Translations under genes and position numbers: made by a program
NCBI RefSeq assembly: GCF_051857535.1
Contig: NZ_JBPZGY010000002.1
Coordinates: forward strand, 248,001-312,000
Source: Roseateles_B sp051857535
Lineage (GTDB): Bacteria > Pseudomonadota > Gammaproteobacteria > Burkholderiales > Burkholderiaceae_C
Direction of reading: 5' to 3'
Length of the DNA stretch: 64,000 nucleotides
The notes under the pieces: generated by a model
The model's input: only the letters and a program-made list of their open reading frames with translations
Databases searched by the model: none
What the model was told of the DNA's origin: nothing
Part shown: positions 1 through 7,367 of the stretch, in pieces
How positions within the stretch are numbered: position 1 is the stretch's first letter
How the letters are laid out: every line of letters begins with the position of its first letter

Positions 1-447
1 AGCGCCGTGGAAGCGCTGCGCGGTGCGGACAAGCTCTTCGTCATCGGCCGCGGCACCAGCCTGCCCATCGCGCTGGAGGCGGCCCTGAAGTTCAAGGAAA
101 CGTGCGGCATCCAGGCCGAGGCCTTCTCGGGCGCCGAGGTCAAGCACGGCCCCATGGCCCTGGTGGAAGAGGGCTACCCGCTGCTGGTCTTCGCGCCGCG
201 TGGTCCGGCCCAGGCCGGACTCGTGGCCCTGGCCGAGGAAATGCGCGGCCGCGGCGCCCGCGTCCTGCTGGCTGCGCCGGCCGGCACGCCCGGCGCCGAG
301 CTGGAGCTGGCCTGCACGGGCAATGAGGACCTCGACCCCATCGCCGCCATCCAGAGCTTCTATCCCATGGTCGAGGCCCTGGCCCGCGCCCGCGGCCTGA
401 ATCCCGACCAGCCGCGCCATCTGGCCAAGGTCACCAAGACCCACTGA
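1..447 (+). CDS. SIS-domain glucosamine-6-phosphate deaminase (NagB-II type), C-terminal part
   Basis: The reading frame is open from the first base, so the gene begins upstream and only about 148 C-terminal residues are visible. They form one SIS (sugar isomerase) fold with GRGTS, EAALKFKE and AEVKHGP, which in this family bind the sugar phosphate. The tail DQPRHLAKVTKT matches the end of GlmS-like isomerase domains. GlmS and the GlcN-6-P deaminase NagB-II share this domain. The following GlcNAc-related genes make the catabolic deaminase (GlcN-6-P to Fru-6-P plus ammonia) more likely than GlmS, but the missing N-terminus, which would show or lack a glutaminase domain, decides it. The next gene starts 13 bases downstream, suggesting one operon. 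Confidence 0.8.
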   Translation, partial: SAVEALRGADKLFVIGRGTSLPIALEAALKFKETCGIQAEAFSGAEVKHGPMALVEEGYPLLVFAPRGPAQAGLVALAEEMRGRGARVLLAAPAGTPGAELELACTGNEDLDPIAAIQSFYPMVEALARARGLNPDQPRHLAKVTKTH

Positions 448-460
448 GACAGCTGCTGCC

Positions 461-1954
461 ATGACCCATGCTCAAGCCTTCACGCCCGAGGACGCCGGCC
501 AGCTCGTGATGGTCGACATCCAGGGCAAGACCCTGGACGCGGCCACCGCGGCCTTCCTGCGCGAGCACAAGATCCGCGCCGTCTGCCTGTTCCGCAAGAA
601 CCTGGGCACGGAAGAGGAAGTCCGCCAACTGACCCGCGACCTGCGCGAGGTCATGGGCCCCCACGCCCTGATCGGCCTGGACCAGGAAGGCGGCTCCGTG
701 GTGCGAGCCACCTTCCTGCCGCATGCGCCCTCGGCCATGGCCCTGGGCGCAGCGGGTGACAGCGAGCTGTGCGAGCGCGTGGGCGCCGCCGTGGCCCGCG
801 GCCTGCGCAGCATCGGCGTGAACTGGAACTTCGCGCCGGTGCTGGACATCAACAACAACCCGGCCAACCCGGTGATCGCCGAGCGCAGCTTCTCCGAGCG
901 CGCCGACGAGGTCACCCGCCTGGCCGGTGCCTGGATGTGGGGCTCCTTGCGCGAGGGCGTGGCCTGCTGCGTCAAGCATTTCCCCGGCCATGGCGACACG
1001 CATGTGGACTCGCACCTGGCCCTGCCCACCGTGGACAAGAGCCGTGCCGAGCTCGACGCCCTGGAACTGCGCCCCTTCCACGCCCTGCGCGAGATCGCAC
1101 CGGCGGTGATGACGGCGCACATCGTCTACCCGCAGATCGACCCCGAGTACCCGGCCACGCTGTCCGCCACCATCCTGGGCGGCATCCTGCGCGGCGAGTG
1201 GGGCTACGACGGGGTGGTGATCACCGACGCCCTGATGATGAAGGCCATCTGCGAGCGCTACGGCTACGACCGCGCTGCCGTGCTGGCCCTGCAGGCCGGC
1301 GCAGACATGATCCTGGCCCAGGGCTCGCTGGAGGAACAGGGCCAGTCCCTGCGCGCGCTGCGGGAGGCCTTCGCCCGCGGTGAGCTGACGGCAGGGCAGG
1401 GGGCGCGAGCCCGCGACCGCCTGGACCGCCTGGCCCGGGCCTATCCCGTGATCCATGACGAATACGGCGGTGCTGTGCGCGAGGCCGATGGTGCACTGAT
1501 GGCCGAGGCCTGGTCGCGTGGCCTGACGGCCCTGCGTGCCGCGCAGGCCCCGGCGCTGGATGCGCCCATCCGCGTCTATGTGCAGACCGATGTGCCCACC
1601 GACATGGTCAGCGAGGCCGGCCCGACCGGCGCGCAGATCGCCGGCCTCTTCAGCAGCTTCGCGGACGCCGAGATCGTGATGCTGGACGATCTCCTGGGTC
1701 TGGACTGGGCACAGGTGCCGCAGGACGGCCGCAAGACTATCGTCGCCTCCACGCACCGCCTGCGCTACGGCACGAATGCCGCAGCCTGGCAGCCGGACCT
1801 GCACCTGGTGCTGTGGAACCCCTTCCAGGCTTTGGATGTGCGCGGCCCCACCGTCATCAGCTGGGGCTATGCCGACGGCGCACTGGCGGCGCTGAAGAGC
1901 TGGCTGCAGGGCGAGCTGGCCGCGACGGCGAGCGCGCCGGTGAGCCTGGGCTGA
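461..1954 (+). CDS. nagZ: Beta-N-acetylhexosaminidase, glycoside hydrolase family 3 (NagZ-like)
   Basis: This 497-residue GH3 enzyme should remove terminal beta-linked GlcNAc from chitin oligomers or muropeptides. The family motif KHFPGHGDT starts at K172, and the following D183-S-H185 matches the Asp/His acid-base dyad of NagZ enzymes. D256 in ITDALMM is the expected nucleophile. It is longer than the roughly 340-residue E. coli NagZ; the extra C-terminal 150 residues resemble the two-domain Bacillus-type architecture. No signal peptide is visible, so it is probably cytoplasmic. ATG at 461 lies 13 bases after the deaminase gene. The family is firm; whether the main substrate is chitin-derived or peptidoglycan-derived is inferred from context. 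Confidence 0.92.
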   Translation: MTHAQAFTPEDAGQLVMVDIQGKTLDAATAAFLREHKIRAVCLFRKNLGTEEEVRQLTRDLREVMGPHALIGLDQEGGSVVRATFLPHAPSAMALGAAGDSELCERVGAAVARGLRSIGVNWNFAPVLDINNNPANPVIAERSFSERADEVTRLAGAWMWGSLREGVACCVKHFPGHGDTHVDSHLALPTVDKSRAELDALELRPFHALREIAPAVMTAHIVYPQIDPEYPATLSATILGGILRGEWGYDGVVITDALMMKAICERYGYDRAAVLALQAGADMILAQGSLEEQGQSLRALREAFARGELTAGQGARARDRLDRLARAYPVIHDEYGGAVREADGALMAEAWSRGLTALRAAQAPALDAPIRVYVQTDVPTDMVSEAGPTGAQIAGLFSSFADAEIVMLDDLLGLDWAQVPQDGRKTIVASTHRLRYGTNAAAWQPDLHLVLWNPFQALDVRGPTVISWGYADGALAALKSWLQGELAATASAPVSLG

Positions 1955-1988
1955 GGCCAGTCGCACAGAACGAGAACAAGGAACTTCC

Positions 1989-3320
1989 ATGAGCGCGATC
2001 CAGCAAGCCCCCGCCTCCCCGGCCGCCAACCCGCTGCGCTGGGTGCCCAGCCTGTACTTCGTGCAGGGCCTGCAGTTCTTCGTGGTCATGCTGATCGCCA
2101 GCATGATGTACAAGAAGCTGGGCGTGGAGAACGACCAGATCGCGCGCTGGACCAGCCTCATCGGCCTGGCCTGGGCCTTCAAGCCGCTGTGGAGCCCCTT
2201 TCTGGAGCTGATCCCCAGCAAGAAGCGCATCGTCGTGAGCATGCAGTTCCTGGGTGCGGTCGGCCTGCTGGCCGTGGCCCTCGCGCTGCAGCTGCCCAGC
2301 TGGTTCGGGGCCTCGCTGGCGGTGTTCTTCGTGCTGGCCTATGCCTCTGCCACCCATGACATCGCCTGCGACGGGCTCTACATGGCCTCGTTGTCGGACA
2401 AGGAGCAGGCGGCCTATGCGGGCTGGCAGGGCGCCTTCTTCAATGCCTCCAAGTTCCTCACGCAGGGCGGGCTGCTGATCCTGGCCGGCCTGCTGGCCGA
2501 GCGCTTCGGTCTCAGCAACGCCTGGACCACGATTTTCGTGATGCTGGGCGTGCTGCTCGCACTGCTGGCCAGCTACAACGCCTTCGCGCTGCCCAACCCG
2601 CTGCCAGCCCAGGTCCAGAAGGGCGGGGCGTCGGCCGTCTGGCAAACGCTGGTCGAGGTGATCGCCGACCTGCTGCGCAAGCCCGGGATCTGGATCTTCA
2701 TGCTCTTCATCGTGCTGTTTCGCCTGGCGGAAGGGCAGGTGCAGACCATTGGGCCGCTGTTCCTCCTGGAAGCCCGGGAGAAGGGCGGCCTGGGCCTGAC
2801 GCAGGAGCAGACGGGGGGCGTCTACGGCACCGTGGGCACGGCGGCCTTCCTGGTGGGCAGCATCCTGGGCGGCTATTTCACCTCCAGGCTCAGCCTGCGC
2901 CGTGCGATGCCGGTGCTGTTGCTGGCCATGGCCGTGCCCAGCGTCACCTTCTACTACCTGGCTGCGGCGCGGCCCGCCGATATCGTCCACATCGGCGCGG
3001 CCATCGCGCTGGAGATGTTCGGCTACGGCTTCGGCTTCGTCGGCATGATCCTCTTCATCATGCAGGTGGTGGCCCCCGGCCGCTTCCAGACGGCCCACTA
3101 CGCCCTGGGCTCGGGCGTGATGCAGCTGGGCTTCATCCTGGCGCGCTCCTTCAGCGGCGATGTGCAGCTGGCCCTGGGCTACGAGCGCTTCTTCCTCTGG
3201 ACCATCGCCTGCGGTGTGCCGGCCCTGTTGCTGTACTTCTTCGTCCGGTTCCCGCAGGCCCAGGATGCTGCCGCCGAGGAGGCGGCCCCCCAGGCAGGCG
3301 CCTTGCCCGCGGGGCACTGA
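1989..3320 (+). CDS. MFS transporter, AmpG/PAT-like inner-membrane permease
   Basis: A 443-residue, very hydrophobic protein with roughly twelve membrane segments. The N-terminal sequence (RWVPSLYFVQGL, then SLIGLAWAFKPLWSPF) and the motif ATHDIACDG in the first half are typical of the AmpG/acetyl-CoA transporter branch of the major facilitator superfamily, whose best-known members import anhydro-muropeptides. In GlcNAc loci, transporters of this kind are thought to import GlcNAc or chitobiose. It lies 34 bases after the GH3 gene, with an AGGAAC ribosome site just before ATG 1989, and 10 bases before the GH16 gene, so it is probably co-transcribed. The exact substrate cannot be read from sequence. 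Confidence 0.82.
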   Translation: MSAIQQAPASPAANPLRWVPSLYFVQGLQFFVVMLIASMMYKKLGVENDQIARWTSLIGLAWAFKPLWSPFLELIPSKKRIVVSMQFLGAVGLLAVALALQLPSWFGASLAVFFVLAYASATHDIACDGLYMASLSDKEQAAYAGWQGAFFNASKFLTQGGLLILAGLLAERFGLSNAWTTIFVMLGVLLALLASYNAFALPNPLPAQVQKGGASAVWQTLVEVIADLLRKPGIWIFMLFIVLFRLAEGQVQTIGPLFLLEAREKGGLGLTQEQTGGVYGTVGTAAFLVGSILGGYFTSRLSLRRAMPVLLLAMAVPSVTFYYLAAARPADIVHIGAAIALEMFGYGFGFVGMILFIMQVVAPGRFQTAHYALGSGVMQLGFILARSFSGDVQLALGYERFFLWTIACGVPALLLYFFVRFPQAQDAAAEEAAPQAGALPAGH

Positions 3321-3330
3321 GCACGCTGCG

Positions 3331-4257
3331 ATGCGCTCGACAGTTCTTCATGTGGTAGGCCTTGTGCTTGCCTTGTCTCTTGGGCCGGCCACCGCACAGG
3401 GCGGGGCCGGCCGCTTTTTTGACGATTTCAGCGAGGCCGATCTAGCCGGCCTGCGTGCCGCCGGCTGGATGGCGCGTACGGCGCCAGGCCATCCCGGCGT
3501 CCCGGGGGCGCAGTGGGGGGAGTCCCAGCTGCGGCTGCTCGAGGACCCCGCGCAGAAGGGCAACCGCCTGCTGCGCCTGGTGGCAGAGACTGATGGCAGT
3601 GGCCCTGGCACCCGCCAGGCCCAGCTGTGCCAGCAGCGCAAGTTCTTCGAGGGCACCTATGCCGCTCGCGTGCGCTTCAGCGACGCGCCGGTGCAGGGCG
3701 CGGACGGCGACCCTGTGATCCAGACCTTCTATGCCGTCGCGCCGCTGCGCCACGACTTCGACCCCGAGTTCAGCGAGATCGACTGGGAATACTTGCCCAA
3801 TGGCGGCTGGGGCAGCGACAGGACGCGGCTCTACGGCATCAGCTGGCAGACCGTGCGCATCGAGCCCTGGCAGGCCTACAACGGCTCGCATGAGGAGATG
3901 GGCGCGCTCGGTGCAGGCGATGCCGCCTGGCATGTGCTGCTGATGCAGGTGAGCGGAGGCCGCGTGCGGCTGTTCCTGGACGGCCGCCAGGTGGCCGAGC
4001 ACGGTGGGCGCAACTATCCGGTGGTGCCCATGTCCATCAACTTCAACCTGTGGTTCTCGCCCGGCGGCCTCCTGCCTGCGGGCGGCGCCGTGCGGCGCTA
4101 CGAGCAGGACGTGGACTGGGTCTTCCATGCACGCAACGAGGTCCTGAGTCCGGCACAAGTCGAGGCGGCCGTTGCCAGCTATCGCCGCCAAGGGCGGAGC
4201 AGGGAAGACACCGTGCCCACTGCGCAGCCGGCGCTCGAGAGCCGTTGCGATTTCTGA
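3331..4257 (+). CDS. Secreted glycoside hydrolase family 16 protein
   Basis: The 308-residue product begins with a signal peptide (MRSTVLHVVG... ending near ATAQ, residue 23). It carries the GH16 active-site pattern E-I-D-W-E at E149, D151 and E153, the nucleophile, helper and acid/base of this family, in the usual mid-protein position. The frame stays open upstream into the MFS gene, but ATG 3331 directly precedes the signal peptide, so I use that start. GH16 members cut beta-1,3 and beta-1,4 glucans, galactans and keratan-type polymers. Finding one inside a GlcNAc-handling operon is unusual and leaves the polymer unknown. Periplasmic or extracellular location is inferred from the signal. 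Confidence 0.85.
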   Translation: MRSTVLHVVGLVLALSLGPATAQGGAGRFFDDFSEADLAGLRAAGWMARTAPGHPGVPGAQWGESQLRLLEDPAQKGNRLLRLVAETDGSGPGTRQAQLCQQRKFFEGTYAARVRFSDAPVQGADGDPVIQTFYAVAPLRHDFDPEFSEIDWEYLPNGGWGSDRTRLYGISWQTVRIEPWQAYNGSHEEMGALGAGDAAWHVLLMQVSGGRVRLFLDGRQVAEHGGRNYPVVPMSINFNLWFSPGGLLPAGGAVRRYEQDVDWVFHARNEVLSPAQVEAAVASYRRQGRSREDTVPTAQPALESRCDF

Positions 4258-4280
4258 ATCCGAAGCCTCCGGCAAGCCTG

Positions 4281-5351
4281 ATGACTGCTCCCCAACGTCT
4301 GGCATCCGTCGATGCCCTGCGCGGCCTCACGGTGGCCGCCATGCTGCTGGTCAACAACCCGGGCGACTGGGGCCATGTGTTCTGGCCGCTCGAGCATGCC
4401 GCCTGGAACGGCTGCACGCCTACCGACCTGATCTTCCCCTTCTTCCTGCTGATCGCCGGCGCCAGCCTGAGCCTGGCCACCGGGGGGCGCTGGAACCGCA
4501 GTGAGCCTGCCGGCGTGGTGCTGCCGCCTTTGCTGAGGCGCGCGCTCAAGGTCTTCGCGCTGGGCCTGGTGCTGCACCTGCTGGCCTGGTGGCTGATGGG
4601 CAAGCCACAGTACCGCCTGATGGGTGTGATGCAGCGCATCGGCCTGTGCCTGGCCTTCGCTTCCCTGCTGGGCACCGTCTGGCGTAGCGAGCACGCGCGC
4701 TGGGGCGGCGTGGCTGTGCTGCTGCTGGGCTACGGCGGCCTGATGGTCTGGGGCGGCGGCTGGGAGCCCTCGACCAATCTTGCCTCGCGCCTGGATACGC
4801 TGATCCTGGGCCGCTGGAACTACCAGTGGGATGCGGCCACAGGCCTGGGCCACGACCCCGAGGGGCTGCTCAGCACCTTGGGCGCCCTGGCCAGTACGGT
4901 GCTGGGCCTGATCGCCGGGGAGCGCCTGCGGCAGGGGCGAGGCCGCAGTCTGTGGCTGCCCGCCGCCCTGCTGCTCCTGCTGGGGGCCCTGGGCGCGCAG
5001 TGGGTGCCCTGGAACAAGCAGCTGTGGACCCCCAGCTTCGTGCTCTGGACTGGCGGCTGGGCCTTCGCGGCTCTGGCCCTGGCCTACGAGCTGGTGGACC
5101 GGCGCGGCCTGCCACCCCTGGGGAGGGCCTTTGGCGTCAATGCCATGGCGGCTTATGCGGGGGCCTGGATGTGCACCGTGTTCCTGGAAGGCTTCGGCTG
5201 GATGGCGCCGCTATACGGTACGGTGTTTGCGCCGATAGGCAGCGCCTTCGGCCCCGAGATCCAATCCCTCAGCTTTGCCCTGGCTTTCGTGGCGGTGTGG
5301 ACGGGCATCGTGTTGCTGATGGACCGGCGGCGCTGGTACATCAAGCTCTGA
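4281..5351 (+). CDS. nagX: NagX-type membrane acetyltransferase homologue (HGSNAT/DUF5009 family)
   Basis: This 356-residue multi-spanning membrane protein belongs to the family of human heparan-alpha-glucosaminide N-acetyltransferase and bacterial NagX. The N-terminal signature R-L-A-S-V-D-A-L-R-G-L-T, then LLVNNPG and WNGCTPTDLIFPFF, is diagnostic. H39, in EHAAW, aligns with the conserved active-site histidine that carries the acetyl group in the human enzyme. About ten hydrophobic segments follow. ATG 4281 gives the family's usual N-terminus; an upstream-extended frame only overlaps the GH16 gene. NagX genes recur in GlcNAc regulons, where a role in amino-sugar acetylation or transport is suspected but not settled. 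Confidence 0.88.
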   Translation: MTAPQRLASVDALRGLTVAAMLLVNNPGDWGHVFWPLEHAAWNGCTPTDLIFPFFLLIAGASLSLATGGRWNRSEPAGVVLPPLLRRALKVFALGLVLHLLAWWLMGKPQYRLMGVMQRIGLCLAFASLLGTVWRSEHARWGGVAVLLLGYGGLMVWGGGWEPSTNLASRLDTLILGRWNYQWDAATGLGHDPEGLLSTLGALASTVLGLIAGERLRQGRGRSLWLPAALLLLLGALGAQWVPWNKQLWTPSFVLWTGGWAFAALALAYELVDRRGLPPLGRAFGVNAMAAYAGAWMCTVFLEGFGWMAPLYGTVFAPIGSAFGPEIQSLSFALAFVAVWTGIVLLMDRRRWYIKL

Positions 5352-5396
5352 AGGGCCCGCGAGGGCAATCGCTCACCCAGGTCAGGCAGGAGTCCC

Positions 5397-6923
5397 ATGA
5401 AGATCAGGAACATCGCGATCATCGGCGGCGGCACGGCAGGCTGGCTGGCGGCCAATCACCTGGGGCGAGAGTTGCTGGCCGACCCTGAACTGAGCATCAC
5501 GGTCATCGAGTCCGATGAGGTCCCCATCATCGGCGTGGGCGAGGGCACGGTGCCCTACATCAAGCAGTCGCTGCAGAAGTTCGGCATCGGCGAAGCCGAG
5601 CTGATGCTTTCCTGCGAAACCACCTTCAAGACGGGCATCAGATTCCAGGGCTGGCTGGACGCGGCCAGGCATGGTGCGGATCACCACTACCTCCACGCCT
5701 TCGCGTCGCCCTTCCCAGGCGGCATGGACGTGACGCCGTACTGGCTGGAGCAGGGCGGTGAGCTGCCCTTTGACGCCGTATCCGTTGCGGCGGGCATGTC
5801 TGAGGCGGGCCGCAGTCCCAAGCAGATCGCATCGGGCCCTTATGTGGGCGAGGCGGACTATGCCTATCACGTCAATGCCCAGCAGTTCGCGCAACTCCTG
5901 GCGCGCAATGCGCAACAACGCTTCGGCGTCCGGCACCAGGTGGCGACCATCGTTGGTGCCGAGCGTGCGGGGGATGGCAGCATCGCAGCCCTGCGCACCG
6001 CCGCCGGTGAGCGCTTGGCCTTCGACTTCTACGTGGATTGCAGCGGCTTCGCCTCGCTGCTGACGCAAGGCGCGCTCAAGGTGCCCTTTGTGGACAAGTC
6101 GCACCAGGTGCTGACAGACACGGCCCTGGTCCAGCAGGTGCCCCTGGGCCCGCAGGAGACCATCGCGCCCTTCACACGGGCAACGGCGCATCGTGCGGGC
6201 TGGATCTGGGACATCCCCGTCACCCAGCGCCGTGGCACCGGCTTTGTCTATGCCAGCGCCTACATGGGCGAGGACGAGGCTGTTGCAGCTTTCGCGCGCT
6301 ACCTGGGTCGTCCGGAGGCGGGCTTCGCTCCCCGCAAGATCGCCATGAGGATAGGCTACCGCCAGCAGGTCTGGAGCCACAACTGCGTGGCCCTGGGGCT
6401 GGCGCAGGGCTTTGTCGAGCCGCTGGAGGCCACCTCCATCCTGCTGACGGACTTTTCTGCCCAGCTGCTCTCCAGGAACTTCCCTCGCCAGCGCAGCGAC
6501 GAGCCCCCGCTGCGGCGCCATGTCAATGCTGCTGTCCGCGAGGCTTGGGAGCGCATCATCGACTTCGTCCAGCTCCACTACCACCTCTCCGACCGCAGCG
6601 ATTCGGCCTTCTGGCTGGACAACCGGCAGCCTTGCCATCTCTCTGAGGTTCTGCGCGAGCGCCTGGAGAAATGGCGTGTTGCGCCGCCTCAGGCCACGGA
6701 CTTCGGCAGCCGCTTCGAGCTCTTCAGTGTCGAGAACTACCTGTATGTGCTGTATGGCATGAAGTTCTCGACGCGCGGCTTCCCCATCGCTGAAGCGGAG
6801 CGCCGGGAGGCCCGGCAGCAGCTGGCGCAGGTCGATGCCCGCGCCCGACGCCTGGCGCAGAGCCTGCCGTCCCACCGGGAATGGCTCGAAGGGCTGCGCG
6901 CAGCCGCCCAGGCAGGCCGCTGA
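5397..6923 (+). CDS. Flavin-dependent tryptophan halogenase-family protein
   Basis: The 508-residue protein has the FAD-binding GGGTAGW motif at G10-W16, the halogenase motif W269-I-W271-D-I-P274 and the FVEPLE segment that holds the catalytic glutamate. K78 in CETTFK aligns with the lysine (K79 of RebH and PrnA) that handles the hypohalous intermediate, so the halogenation residues are all present. No halogenase-typical natural-product genes are nearby. Homologues of this kind sit next to TonB receptors in sugar-utilisation loci of Xanthomonas and Caulobacter relatives, where their substrate is unknown. It is the last gene of the run, 45 bases after nagX, with an AGGAG ribosome site. Confidence 0.87.
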   Translation: MKIRNIAIIGGGTAGWLAANHLGRELLADPELSITVIESDEVPIIGVGEGTVPYIKQSLQKFGIGEAELMLSCETTFKTGIRFQGWLDAARHGADHHYLHAFASPFPGGMDVTPYWLEQGGELPFDAVSVAAGMSEAGRSPKQIASGPYVGEADYAYHVNAQQFAQLLARNAQQRFGVRHQVATIVGAERAGDGSIAALRTAAGERLAFDFYVDCSGFASLLTQGALKVPFVDKSHQVLTDTALVQQVPLGPQETIAPFTRATAHRAGWIWDIPVTQRRGTGFVYASAYMGEDEAVAAFARYLGRPEAGFAPRKIAMRIGYRQQVWSHNCVALGLAQGFVEPLEATSILLTDFSAQLLSRNFPRQRSDEPPLRRHVNAAVREAWERIIDFVQLHYHLSDRSDSAFWLDNRQPCHLSEVLRERLEKWRVAPPQATDFGSRFELFSVENYLYVLYGMKFSTRGFPIAEAERREARQQLAQVDARARRLAQSLPSHREWLEGLRAAAQAGR

Positions 6924-7317
6924 GCCGGCGCTGAGCCCGGTCCTGGCGTCCTCGATGCCGAGGCCGGTGGCCCCGTCTTGGCCGTTTCACGGCATTACCT
7001 CATCGCGCACCCGCCGGATCCTCGCTCCCCTCCCTGGGACCGCGAGGCTGTGCTTCTGTGCCTGAGCCGAAACCTGGACGCTTCTTTGACCCGTAAGAAC
7101 TGACAGACGTCTGAGCCGTGTCGTGACCGCCCACAGACAGGCAACCATCGATTGCGCGGGCCGGGTGATCCGGCTCGCGACGGAGTCGGCCCCGGCATTG
7201 CGCTGACGCCTCTGCCGGGGGCGTCTGGCGGTCGCAGGACCGCCATGCGGGGGAAGTCCAGGCAATCCATGGGGCGATCGCGTGAGGGCCCGTGCAGGCC
7301 GGGGAAAGTCCAGGCGG
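6924..7317. other. Intergenic region between convergent genes
   Basis: No gene is supported between the halogenase stop and the TonB receptor terminator. A perfect 7-bp inverted repeat with a 4-base loop (GGCGGTC, GCAG, GACCGCC) lies at 7227-7244. It has no T-run, so it is not a clear terminator. The short open frames here lack ribosome sites. Confidence 0.5.
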
Positions 7318-7342
7318 AAAAAAGCCCGGCAGAGCCGGGCTT
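7317..7342 (-). terminator. Rho-independent terminator of the TonB receptor gene
   Basis: Read on the minus strand, an 8-bp perfect stem (AGCCCGGC / GCCGGGCT, 7323-7341, 3-base loop) is followed by a run of T. It lies 26 bases beyond the receptor stop codon. Confidence 0.9.
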
Positions 7343-7367
7343 GAGTACATCAGAGACCTTCGGTCGC

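Noticed and set aside
431..2242. A 603-codon minus-strand open frame opposite the GH3 gene
   Set aside because: No family resemblance, and the plus-strand product has all GH3 catalytic residues.
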